Assembly (NCBI GenBank): GCA_029243845.1
Contig: JAQWRF010000047.1
Location: 1 to 15,863 of the forward strand
DNA: 15,863 nucleotides
Source: Planctomycetota bacterium
Lineage (GTDB): Bacteria > Planctomycetota > UBA1135
Direction: 5' to 3'
The notes under the pieces: model-generated
Database searches by the model: none
Told to the model about the DNA's origin: nothing
The model's input: the letters and a program-made list of their open reading frames with translations, nothing else
Made by a program: the position numbers and the translations under genes
Part shown: positions 6,837-14,537 of the stretch, piece by piece
How the letters are laid out: every line of letters starts with the position of its first letter
Position numbering within the stretch: the stretch's first letter is position 1

Positions 6837-8039
6837 ATGGCGTCTGCTCCCGACGAAGTTTTTAGCGTCGCCGGTGCGCTTGAAATGGCGCGCAATGCAT
6901 TAGACTGCGAAGTGGGCTCGGTTTGGCTCGAAGCAGAACTTTTCCAATACCGCGGACCACACGCTAGTGGTCACTATTACTTTAAATTGCGCGATCAGGA
7001 GGCAACCGTCGATGCCATTATGTGGCGCGGCAAAGCGGCGCGTATTTTAAACTTTGACGCCCAAGACGGTATGCAGGTTCTGGTTCAGGGGCGCTTCGAC
7101 ATTTATGCTGCGCGCGGTAGTTTGAGTTTTCAGGTAGAGGCCATGCGCCCTCTAGGCGCTGGCGGCCTCGCTCAGCAATTCGAATTGCTGAAGCAAAAGT
7201 TGCTCGCCGAGGGCCTGTTCGAGAGTGAAAACAAATTGGCGATACCGGTGCGTCCGCGCAAGGTGGTAGTCATCACGGGTCAAGGCTCTGCGGCTTGCGC
7301 CGATATTTTGAGTTCCTTAGAAGAATCGCAGGCGCCGCTTGATATTTACCTTTGCTACTCGCGTGTCCAGGGAACGCAGGCCGTTGATGATTTAGTAGAC
7401 GCCCTCCAGGCAGCTACTAAATTAAGGCCAGATGTCATCCTGCTTTCGCGCGGCGGCGGTTCTCTTGAAGACTTGTGGTCCTTTAACGAAGAAAAACTAG
7501 TGCGCGCCATTGCGGCTTGTCGCATACCGATAGTCTCAGCAGTTGGGCATGAAGTAGATACTACACTGTGTGATTTAGTCGCCGATTATCGTGCCATTAC
7601 CCCGACAGCCGGCGCGCAATTTATAGCCAGTGGCTGGTTGGCATCCTTGCAAGAATTGAAAAACTTGCGCCACCGATTGTTGGCGCAATCACCGCAATCT
7701 GCAATGCAGCGATTGCGTAATAGATTTCATCAGGCTGAATCTAGATTGGCTCAGGCACCGCTTGATTTGCTGGCCCAAACCAAAGCTAAATTACTGCGCT
7801 ACGCAAACGGCTTATTGCGTTCTGGGCCGGCGGTGGCCCTCGCTCAGCATCAAGCTCGCTGTCGCACTCTCGAGGCCCGCCTTGCCGTCGCTAACCCGCA
7901 GCAGCTTCTTGACCGAGGCTACGCCTTAGTGCAAGTGGAAGGGCAAGACGGATACCTACGCAACGCCAGTGACGCGAAGAGTAAAGACAAGCTGTTGGTG
8001 CAACTAGCCGACGGAGCGTTACGGGCAACAGTAGAATAA
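6837..8039 (+). CDS. xseA: Exodeoxyribonuclease VII large subunit (XseA)
   Basis: XseA is the catalytic subunit of exonuclease VII, which degrades single-stranded DNA from both ends and acts with several copies of XseB. The 400 residues comprise an N-terminal OB fold (about 8-105, with WLEAELFQYRG at 30-40 and GHYYFKL at 45-51), the catalytic core (about 130-300) with RGGGSLEDLWSFNEE (205-219) and GHEVDTTLCDLVADYRAITPTA (split here as 237-246 and 247-258), a helical region, and a C-terminal GYALVQ segment. The usual ITSxxGAAxxD motif reads ITGQGSAACAD (146-156), a mild variant. ATG at 6837 follows the previous stop by 1 nt; an upstream extension would overlap the membrane protein gene and lacks family similarity. 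xseB follows after 4 nt. Confidence 0.93.
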   Translation: MASAPDEVFSVAGALEMARNALDCEVGSVWLEAELFQYRGPHASGHYYFKLRDQEATVDAIMWRGKAARILNFDAQDGMQVLVQGRFDIYAARGSLSFQVEAMRPLGAGGLAQQFELLKQKLLAEGLFESENKLAIPVRPRKVVVITGQGSAACADILSSLEESQAPLDIYLCYSRVQGTQAVDDLVDALQAATKLRPDVILLSRGGGSLEDLWSFNEEKLVRAIAACRIPIVSAVGHEVDTTLCDLVADYRAITPTAGAQFIASGWLASLQELKNLRHRLLAQSPQSAMQRLRNRFHQAESRLAQAPLDLLAQTKAKLLRYANGLLRSGPAVALAQHQARCRTLEARLAVANPQQLLDRGYALVQVEGQDGYLRNASDAKSKDKLLVQLADGALRATVE

Positions 8040-8043
8040 CCGA

Positions 8044-8286
8044 GTGGCAAAGAAGAAGACTCCCGAATTAGATTTTGAGCAGCAGCTCGACAATCTAGAA
8101 TCCATCGTTGATCAGCTAGAAAGCGGCGAGTTGACTCTAGAGCAATCCATCGATAAATATCAAGACGGGGTTAAGTCCTTAAAGTCATTGCACCAAGCGA
8201 TGTCCGCTTCTGAACAAAAGGTTACTGAATTAAGTGCCGACTTGCGTGGTGAAATTGACGAACTAGAAGATGGCGAGGACGACTGA
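8044..8286 (+). CDS. xseB: Exodeoxyribonuclease VII small subunit (XseB)
   Basis: An 80-residue acidic helical protein with the XseB core pattern: FEQQLDNLESIVDQLESGE (11-29), LTLEQSIDKYQDGVKSLKS (30-48), and a C-terminal helix ending in an acidic tail. The small subunits wrap the XseA helical region and regulate the nuclease. The start is GTG at 8044, 4 nt after the xseA stop, and no clear ribosome binding site precedes it. Its last 17 nt overlap the ispA start in a different frame, so the acidic C-terminus is encoded by bases that also encode the IspA N-terminus. Confidence 0.93.
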   Translation: MAKKKTPELDFEQQLDNLESIVDQLESGELTLEQSIDKYQDGVKSLKSLHQAMSASEQKVTELSADLRGEIDELEDGEDD

Positions 8287-9160
8287 TTTTAGTGCTTGGT
8301 TGGCGAAGTTTGCTGTCGACTTTGACAAGCAGCTGAGTGTCGTTTTGGACGACGCCTTGTCGGATGATTCTCGTTTGGACCAATCCGTGAAATATGCGTT
8401 ACTCGGAAAAGGCAAAAGAATCCGACCCGCGCTGTGTTGTTTGGTTGCAGGTGCTGGTGCATCGAATGCACCGAATGAAGCGGTGATGCGCACTGCCATG
8501 GCCATAGAAGCTGTGCATACCTACTCGCTGGTGCACGACGATTTGCCAGCCATGGACGACGACTGTTTGCGCCGCGGACGCGCAACGGTTCATGTCGAGT
8601 TCGATGAAGCAACGGCCATCCTTTGCGGTGATGCGTTATTAACTTACGCTTTCGAATTACTTGCCACTGTTGATGTTGCTGCGGAGCAGCGCATCGAGCT
8701 GGTCCGTGTTCTGTCACAGGCGGCGGGGCATAACGGAATGGTGATGGGGCAGCATCTCGATATCGACGCTACTTCGCAGTCGCTATCCTTTGAGGCGTTG
8801 CAGAACATCCATCTTTTGAAGACCACGGCATTGATCGCATCTGCGATTGAAATGGGCGCGGTGTTGACGGGCCAAAACGCGGACAAATGGCGCGAATTTG
8901 GAGGACACATAGGTATGTTATTCCAAGTGGTCGATGACATTTTAGACGCTACTGCAGATAGTGAGCAGCTTGGCAAGACTGCGGGTAAAGACGATGCCGC
9001 GCAAAAGCCAACAGCGGTTAGCGTGCTCGGCCTCGACGAGGCGCGTGAATTTGCTGCTCAACAGTGTGCTGCGGCCGAGAAGGGCTTGCGGCAACTTGGT
9101 GTAGAATCATCAAACCCATTAAATCAGTTGCCTAGCTTTTTGCTAGACCGTAGCTTTTAG
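8270..9160 (+). CDS. ispA: Polyprenyl synthase, probably (2E,6E)-farnesyl diphosphate synthase
   Basis: IspA condenses dimethylallyl diphosphate with isopentenyl diphosphate to geranyl and farnesyl diphosphate. The 296 residues carry GKGKRIRP (46-53), the first aspartate-rich motif DDLPAMDDD (90-98), RRGRATVH (101-108), KT (184-185), FQVVDDILD (218-226, second Asp motif) and GKTAGKD (235-241). Y85 and S86 before the first Asp motif match the Escherichia coli IspA context (YSLxHDD), which favours a C15 rather than a longer product. The gene overlaps xseB by 17 nt and stands 18 nt before dxs, which feeds the same pathway. A GAAG stretch directly before the ATG is a poor ribosome binding site, so translation is probably coupled to xseB. 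Confidence 0.9.
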   Translation: MARTTDFSAWLAKFAVDFDKQLSVVLDDALSDDSRLDQSVKYALLGKGKRIRPALCCLVAGAGASNAPNEAVMRTAMAIEAVHTYSLVHDDLPAMDDDCLRRGRATVHVEFDEATAILCGDALLTYAFELLATVDVAAEQRIELVRVLSQAAGHNGMVMGQHLDIDATSQSLSFEALQNIHLLKTTALIASAIEMGAVLTGQNADKWREFGGHIGMLFQVVDDILDATADSEQLGKTAGKDDAAQKPTAVSVLGLDEAREFAAQQCAAAEKGLRQLGVESSNPLNQLPSFLLDRSF

Positions 9161-9168
9161 GATAGAAT
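9140..9168 (+). promoter_or_regulatory. Possible internal promoter before dxs
   Basis: TTGCTA (9140-9145; 4 of 6 matches to the -35 consensus) is separated by 17 bp from TAGAAT (9163-9168; 5 of 6 matches to the -10 consensus). Transcription would start about 4 nt before the dxs ATG, giving a nearly leaderless mRNA. The gap between ispA and dxs is the largest in this operon (18 nt). This is a weak motif call that could be chance. Confidence 0.25.
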
Positions 9169-9178
9169 ACAGCGAACC

Positions 9179-11104
9179 ATGAAACCACTGCACTCGTGCA
9201 ACATTACTTCGCCTAAAGATTTAGAAGGGCGCTCCCTCACTGAGCTTGAAGCTTTGTGCGCGGAAATGCGTAGTTTCTTAATCCAAAAGGTTAGTGCGAG
9301 TGGCGGGCATCTTGGTTCAAATTTAGGAGTCGTAGAAATCACTGTGGCCCTGCATAAGGTCTTTGATTTTTCTAAAGACAAGCTGGTGTTTGATGTGAGC
9401 CATCAATGCTACCCGCACAAAATACTTACGGGCCGCGCTGCCGGCTTTGATAGCTTGCGCCAAACGAATGGCATGTCGGGTTTCATTAACCGTGATGAAT
9501 CGCCATACGATATGCTGACAGCTGGTCACGCTGGCACATCCATCTCTTTCGCCTCAGGACTTGCAGCGGGCATGAAGGGCAGCTCCGATGACGGCGACGA
9601 CCCATGGTCGGTAGCGTTAATTGGTGACGCAGCTTTTGGCTCCGGAGTCGCTTTCGAAGGTATCAACCAAGCCTCTGATAACGATGCGCGAATGGTTGTG
9701 GTGCTTAACGACAACGAATGGTCTATTGCTAAATCAGTTGGTGCGATGGCGCGCTATTTGTCGCGTATTCGTTCGTCGCAAACGTTGCACAAAACCTATG
9801 AGCGTTTGTCGGCCTTAGCTCATAAGTTGCCAATCGTAGGCAGCCGCATGGACGAAATCGGTGAGGTGTTGCGACACGTTATGGTTCCAGGGCATATTTT
9901 CGAAGAGCTTGGCGTTAACTACATTGGCCCACTCGATGGCCATGACTTAGATGTCGTGGTAGACGCACTCGAACGCGCTAAAAAGTTTAAGGGAGTTACG
10001 TTGGTGCATCTCTTGACAGAAAAAGGCAAAGGCTTCGACCCAGCGTCCGACGATCCCGAACGCGCACATGGTGTTAAGCCGCCGTCCAAAGTGCCTGCTG
10101 CTGCATCGCCGGGGCCAGGGCAGTCAAAAAAATCTTTTACAGCCGCATTCTCGCAAAGTTTATGTGCGTTAGCAGATAAAAATCAACATGTTCATGCCAT
10201 CACTGCGGGCATGCCATCCGGAACGGGTCTTGGCGAGTTCTCAGCGCGCTTTGCTGAGCGCTTTCACGACACCGGTATAACCGAGCAACACGCCGTAGCG
10301 TTGGCGGGTGGCCTTGCAACCACTGGTAAGCGGCCGGTGGTTGCTATTTACTCGACTTTCTTGCAGCGAGGATACGATCAGGTCTTCCAAGAAGTCGCTC
10401 TGCAAAAAGAGAGCGTAGTGTTCGCGCTTGACCGCGCTGGTTTGGTGGGGCAAGACGGTCCAACGCATATGGGTTTGTACGACCTTGCTTACTTGCGCGC
10501 TTTCCCTGGGTTTACCTTGTGTGCGCCGCGCGACGCTGCTGATCTCGACCGCATGTTGAATTTGGCGGTGAATAGTAAAGGGCCATGGGCGATTCGGTGG
10601 CCGCGTGCCAATGCCGAAGCCGAATCTTTCATTCCTCAAGATTTGCGCGAACCGCTAGTTGCTGGACGCGCCGAATGTTTGCGCCAAGGAAGCGATGGAG
10701 TGGTGTTTGCCTTGGGAGACGTTGTGAATCAGGCCGTTGTCGCCGCAGAAGAGTTGCAGCGCTTACATGGCATTTCGCTCAAGGTCTGTGACGCGCGATT
10801 CGTGAAGCCTCTTGACGAACAAGCCATTTTGAATGCTGCTACTGATTATGATTTTATAGCTACGGTAGAAGAGCATTCGGTGCTCGGAGGTTTTGGCTCT
10901 GCGGTGGCCGAGCTGTTGTCTAAGAATTCTTGTTTGACACGACAACGCCAATGCCGTCACTCTTTGCACGGCGTACCAGATGATTTCATCGCACATATGA
11001 ATACTCGCGAAGAGCAGTTACTGCGTTGTGGGCTTGATGCAGATTCGCTTATGCAGTCATGGCATAGTCAATTAAAAACATCAGCCACCAAGGTAGAAAG
11101 TTAG
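9179..11104 (+). CDS. dxs: 1-deoxy-D-xylulose-5-phosphate synthase (Dxs)
   Basis: Dxs condenses pyruvate and glyceraldehyde 3-phosphate, using thiamine diphosphate, in the first step of the MEP isoprenoid pathway. The 641-residue length is close to the 620 of Escherichia coli. Visible residues are H44 (SGGHLGSNLG), H75 and H80 (DVSHQCYPHK), H117 (GHAGTS), the ThDP motif beginning at 149 and ending with the two Asn of LNDNE (177 and 179), E369 (TGITEQHAV), Y391 and R397 (YSTFLQRGYDQ), D426 and H430 (GQDGPTHMG) and R476 (RWPR). E369, Y391, R397, D426 and H430 sit one place below their Escherichia coli counterparts. The ThDP motif starts GDA instead of the usual GDG. ATG at 9179 is the natural start. 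The stop abuts the nadK ATG with no intervening base. Confidence 0.96.
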   Translation: MKPLHSCNITSPKDLEGRSLTELEALCAEMRSFLIQKVSASGGHLGSNLGVVEITVALHKVFDFSKDKLVFDVSHQCYPHKILTGRAAGFDSLRQTNGMSGFINRDESPYDMLTAGHAGTSISFASGLAAGMKGSSDDGDDPWSVALIGDAAFGSGVAFEGINQASDNDARMVVVLNDNEWSIAKSVGAMARYLSRIRSSQTLHKTYERLSALAHKLPIVGSRMDEIGEVLRHVMVPGHIFEELGVNYIGPLDGHDLDVVVDALERAKKFKGVTLVHLLTEKGKGFDPASDDPERAHGVKPPSKVPAAASPGPGQSKKSFTAAFSQSLCALADKNQHVHAITAGMPSGTGLGEFSARFAERFHDTGITEQHAVALAGGLATTGKRPVVAIYSTFLQRGYDQVFQEVALQKESVVFALDRAGLVGQDGPTHMGLYDLAYLRAFPGFTLCAPRDAADLDRMLNLAVNSKGPWAIRWPRANAEAESFIPQDLREPLVAGRAECLRQGSDGVVFALGDVVNQAVVAAEELQRLHGISLKVCDARFVKPLDEQAILNAATDYDFIATVEEHSVLGGFGSAVAELLSKNSCLTRQRQCRHSLHGVPDDFIAHMNTREEQLLRCGLDADSLMQSWHSQLKTSATKVES

Positions 11105-11977
11105 ATGGCTCCTGAGACCACACCTTTACTGCCAACGACGCGCCGTCCGCATGTGTTGATACTGGGCGATAAGACTAAAGACAAAGTTGGCGAGCTTGCT
11201 ACTGCTGCCAAAACTTTGCTCGCCGATAAAAACGTAATAGTCACCGTCGATTTAAAGGCAACTTACAAAGCGATAGAATCCAAGCCCGACTTGGTTATCG
11301 TTATTGGTGGCGATGGCGCCATTCTCGCGACATCCCATCGTTTGCAGCGCCGACGTGTGCCAGTGCTGGGCGTAAATGTAGGGCGCGTAGGATTCTTGTC
11401 CGCTGTTTCTCCGTCGCGACTCGAGACGGTGCTTACCGATTTATTCGATGACAAGTTTCGAATCGAACGCCGCGCTTTGATGTCCTTTTCTGTGAAACGC
11501 AAGGGTGAAGTGGTTCTCGATTCGCATGTGCTCAATGAAATTGTGGTTACGCGACTCCCGGAAGACTCGATGATGAGTATCGAACTGGTTGACGAACGCC
11601 GTCCCGTTTGTTCTTACTTCGGTGACGGTCTGATCGTATCAACGGCCACGGGCTCGACAGCCTATAACCTGTCGGCAGGCGGCCCAATCTTGGCTCCAAG
11701 CCTCGAAGCCTTGGTGGTGCAGCCTTTGGCCCCTCACACTTTGGCAATGCGTCCGCTAATACTACGCAGTGACCGCCATTTCAGCTTGAGAATTAATTCG
11801 CCAGGTACTCTAAATAGCGACGGCCACCTAGAAGGTAATTTACAAGCTGGCGACCGCGTCAGAATTGGCCCGAGTAGTCGTACCCTGCAATTGGTTGTCG
11901 ACCCAAAGAATCGTTTTTATGCGCGCCTGCGCTCAAAACTTCATTGGGGTGAAGCTGCTGGCCCAGGCGACGACTAA
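11105..11977 (+). CDS. nadK: NAD kinase (NadK/PpnK)
   Basis: NadK phosphorylates NAD to NADP, using ATP or polyphosphate. The 290-residue protein has the GGDG motif (68-71, with D70 as the catalytic Asp), the conserved GVNVGRVGFLS (89-99), the NE motif at N144-E145 (HVLNEIVV) and the glycine-rich GDGLIVSTATGSTAYNLSAGG core (173-193, beginning GDGLIV), followed by the LAPHTLAMRPLIL strand (208-220). Its ATG directly follows the dxs stop, and it closes the plus-strand operon. NADPH is used in the MEP pathway and in folate reduction, so its place after dxs makes metabolic sense. Its stop is 3 nt from the stop of the convergent glutamate dehydrogenase paralogue, and no terminator hairpin with a T-run is visible there. 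Confidence 0.95.
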   Translation: MAPETTPLLPTTRRPHVLILGDKTKDKVGELATAAKTLLADKNVIVTVDLKATYKAIESKPDLVIVIGGDGAILATSHRLQRRRVPVLGVNVGRVGFLSAVSPSRLETVLTDLFDDKFRIERRALMSFSVKRKGEVVLDSHVLNEIVVTRLPEDSMMSIELVDERRPVCSYFGDGLIVSTATGSTAYNLSAGGPILAPSLEALVVQPLAPHTLAMRPLILRSDRHFSLRINSPGTLNSDGHLEGNLQAGDRVRIGPSSRTLQLVVDPKNRFYARLRSKLHWGEAAGPGDD

Positions 11978-11980
11978 GCT

Positions 11981-13276
11981 TTAACTGTAGACGCCGCGTA
12001 GTTTGTCGAAGTAGGCTACACGCTCAACTCCGAGCATACAGGTTGCAAGGCGTAACCCAACATTGTGCTTGCCCGCTGCAACACGTGCCTTGTCGTAAGC
12101 GGCGATAATCATGCGGTCGAGACGCTCTTCGACTAATTCGATTGGCCAATAGTATCCCGCACGGTTTTGCACCCATTCGAAGTAGGCGATAATCACCGAA
12201 CCACTGTTGCCAAGTAAGTCTGGCACAATAGGGATACCACGCTTTTCAAGAATGTTGTCGGCGCGCTTGGTGGTGGGTCCGTTTGCTGCTTCTACGACTA
12301 GCTTGGCGTTAATCGTATCGGCATTTTTACCCGTAATCTGATTAGATGCTGCGGCAGGAATTAACACGTCGCAAGCGAGACTTAAGAGCTCGGCGTTATC
12401 AATCAGGTCGCCGCCTTTAAAGCCAGCCAATGAGCCGTGGTTTTCACGGTACTGAACCAAAGCTGCAACATCAATGCCGTCAGCATTATGAAAGCAAGCC
12501 TGTAAATCGCCCATCCCGATAATTTTGTGGCCATTGCGCTCTAGCTCGAGAGCAGTTTGCGAGGCCACTTGCCCAGCACCCTGAATCACTACCTCAACTT
12601 TTTCGCTGATGTTCATTTCTGAAAGACGCATCTCCATTACTACGCGCACTCCGCGACCAATAGCCGAGTTGCGCAATTGTGTACCACCCAATCCCAATGG
12701 CTTGCCTACAACAACCGCATTTGCCGTGTGTCGTGCATGCATTGAATAGGTGTCCATTGCCCACGCCATCATGCGTTCGTTAGTATGCAAGTCAGGAATG
12801 AGGATGTCGCGCTCAGGCCCAATGAGATCGTTGACACCGGCGGTGTAACGGCGTACAACTTTTTCAACGACAGTGTCGCTGTGTTCACGCGGTTCGAAGT
12901 TGACGCCACCCATTGAACCACCAAACGGCACGTTCAAAGCGGAGCATTTCCAGGTCGTCCATGCTGCCAGGGCACGTAGTTCGTCACGGCTCATGTTTTT
13001 ATCAAAGCGCAAGCCACCGAGGCATGGACCTAAAGACAAGTTGTGGCGGATGCGGAAGCCAGAGAAGACTTCAACCTCGCCGTTGTCAAGTCTCACCGGA
13101 ATCGCAAATTTAAATTCGCGATCGGGGCGACGCAACAACATGTATAAGTCAGGATCGAATCCGAGAAGCTGTGCGGCTTCATCGAAACGTTCCATCATTG
13201 AGGCGAATGGGTTGTCGTCGGACAGCGCTGGTGACGGCGCCTGTGGTTCTTCGATTGGGTTATTATCGTTAAGCAT
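11981..13276 (-). CDS. Catalytically degenerate glutamate dehydrogenase paralogue, likely regulatory subunit
   Basis: This 431-residue protein aligns along its length with its upstream neighbour (offset of 10 residues through the N-terminal catalytic domain) and keeps the GDH fold: WKCSALNVPFGG (109-120), IGPERD (152-157), a Rossmann GAGQVA (233-238), LIPAAASNQIT (305-315) and YFEWVQN (365-371). Key active-site positions have changed. The substrate lysine of GPAKGG is L86 (GPCLGG), the catalytic lysine of GGGKGG is M122 (GGSMGG), and the substrate serine before YFEW is A364. The middle lysine (K110) and the Asp (D162) remain. By analogy with the Thermus thermophilus GDH heteromer it may be a non-catalytic regulatory subunit. 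It starts inside the end of the active gene (8-nt overlap), preceded by a good GAGAGGT ribosome binding site. A different dehydrogenase activity is the alternative. Confidence 0.85.
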   Translation of the reverse strand: MLNDNNPIEEPQAPSPALSDDNPFASMMERFDEAAQLLGFDPDLYMLLRRPDREFKFAIPVRLDNGEVEVFSGFRIRHNLSLGPCLGGLRFDKNMSRDELRALAAWTTWKCSALNVPFGGSMGGVNFEPREHSDTVVEKVVRRYTAGVNDLIGPERDILIPDLHTNERMMAWAMDTYSMHARHTANAVVVGKPLGLGGTQLRNSAIGRGVRVVMEMRLSEMNISEKVEVVIQGAGQVASQTALELERNGHKIIGMGDLQACFHNADGIDVAALVQYRENHGSLAGFKGGDLIDNAELLSLACDVLIPAAASNQITGKNADTINAKLVVEAANGPTTKRADNILEKRGIPIVPDLLGNSGSVIIAYFEWVQNRAGYYWPIELVEERLDRMIIAAYDKARVAAGKHNVGLRLATCMLGVERVAYFDKLRGVYS

Positions 13277-14537
13277 ACATACCTCTCATTTCATGCGAGT
13301 AAGCGACTCGCTCTACAGCTAGGCAATAAGCGCCAATTCGCGCGCTCGTTTCATTGCGCTCAGATGAAGCCACCACGTCGTTGAAGGAATCAACCAGAAT
13401 ACGCTCCATGCGGTCGAGCACGTCTTTTTCTTCCCAGAAGTATCCCATGCGGTTTTGCACCCACTCGAAGTAGGATACCGTTACGCCACCGGCGTTTGCC
13501 AAGATGTCTGGTGCAACAAACACGCCATTGGCTTCAAGAATCATGTCGGCTTCGTCAGATGTCGGGCCGTTGGCTCCCTCGACGATTACCTTAGCCTGGA
13601 TGGCAGCCGCGTTTTCAGATGTGATTTGGTTTTCGGTAGCCGCCGGGATTAGGACATCACACTCAAGCGATAGTAATTGATCGTTGTCGATGTCGGTCGT
13701 GCCAGGGAATCCTTGTAGCTTGCCATTTTCTCGCAACCAATCTAGCACCTTTGGCATATCAAGCCCGCTAGGATCGTGGATGCCACCATACATATCCGAG
13801 ATCGCAATAACTTTATGTTTCATGTCGTGCATGAACTTAGCAGCTAAGCCACCAACGTTACCCGAGCCTTGAACAACTACAGTGCAGCCTTCGCTAGGTA
13901 AATTTTTGTATTTGAGAGATTCGCGCGCGATGATTGCCACCCCTAAACCAGTTGCTTCGTTGCGGCCTAATGAGCCGCCGAGGCCAATCGGTTTACCCGT
14001 AACAGCAGCGGTGCAAGTCGCGCGCGTGTGTATCGAGTAAGTGTCCATGAACCACGCCATCGTTTGCGAGTTTGTGTTCATGTCAGGAGCAGGCACATCA
14101 CGCTCAGGGCCGATGATGTCTAGCAAGCTCGAAGTGTAGCGACGTGTTAGTCGCTCTAGCTCTCCTTGCGACATGCGACGCGGATCACAAATGATGCCGC
14201 CTTTACCGCCGCCAAAGGGAACGTTAACTACCGCACATTTCCAGGTCATCCATGCGGATAGCGCACGCACTTCATCGAGGTTGACTTCTGGTGAATAACG
14301 AATGCCACCTTTCGCAGGGCCACGCGCGAGTGAGTGCTGAACTCGGTAGCCGGTAAATACACGCAGCGAGCCGTCGTCCATGCGCACTGGGATGGATACA
14401 GCTAGCTCTTGAAAAGGCTCGGCTAGAATTTTGTAAATGCCGGGATCGACTGCAATCAGGCCGGATGCCTTTTCGAGTCGCTTCTTCATTTGCAAGAACG
14501 GGTTAAGTTCGCTGCTCTCGTGATTGTCGGTTGCCAT
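13269..14537 (-). CDS. gdhA: Glutamate dehydrogenase, catalytic paralogue (Glu/Leu/Phe/Val family)
   Basis: This enzyme reversibly deaminates glutamate to 2-oxoglutarate and ammonia with NAD(P). The 422 residues contain all diagnostic positions at the spacing of the Clostridium symbiosum enzyme: K76 (GPAKGGIRY), K100 (WKCAVVNVPFGG), catalytic K112 (GGGKGG) and D152 (APDMNT), with gaps of 24, 12 and 40. S355 lies in GVTVSYFEW and the Rossmann motif GSGNVG at 224-229. I cannot assign NAD or NADP preference with confidence; the acidic D248 (ISDMYG) after the second strand is compatible with NAD. The ATG at 14537 lacks a clear ribosome binding site. It is the first gene of a two-gene minus-strand operon with the degenerate paralogue, and divergent from the WaaP-family kinase. 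Confidence 0.93.
   Translation of the reverse strand: MATDNHESSELNPFLQMKKRLEKASGLIAVDPGIYKILAEPFQELAVSIPVRMDDGSLRVFTGYRVQHSLARGPAKGGIRYSPEVNLDEVRALSAWMTWKCAVVNVPFGGGKGGIICDPRRMSQGELERLTRRYTSSLLDIIGPERDVPAPDMNTNSQTMAWFMDTYSIHTRATCTAAVTGKPIGLGGSLGRNEATGLGVAIIARESLKYKNLPSEGCTVVVQGSGNVGGLAAKFMHDMKHKVIAISDMYGGIHDPSGLDMPKVLDWLRENGKLQGFPGTTDIDNDQLLSLECDVLIPAATENQITSENAAAIQAKVIVEGANGPTSDEADMILEANGVFVAPDILANAGGVTVSYFEWVQNRMGYFWEEKDVLDRMERILVDSFNDVVASSERNETSARIGAYCLAVERVAYSHEMRGMYA

Noticed and set aside
8289..8717. Open minus-strand frame of 142 codons opposite ispA
   Set aside because: The translation is rich in His, Arg and Gln with no domain pattern, and the plus strand holds a complete FPP synthase there.
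9132..9146. CTAGC-TTTTT-GCTAG hairpin near the end of ispA as a terminator or attenuator
   Set aside because: The stem has only 5 bp, is coding, and has no T-run after it. It is too weak to support regulation.
10241..10639. Open minus-strand frame of 132 codons opposite dxs
   Set aside because: It is antisense to the conserved transketolase region of Dxs and shows no protein-family signal.
11960..12000. Bidirectional terminator between the convergent nadK and GDH paralogue
   Set aside because: Only short GGCG/CGCC arms and an AAGCTT palindrome are present. No T-run follows on either strand, so no intrinsic terminator can be supported.
12873..13322. Open plus-strand frame of 149 codons opposite the degenerate GDH
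   Set aside because: It lies wholly antisense to two strongly conserved genes, has no recognisable domain and no ribosome binding site. It is a by-product of codon bias.
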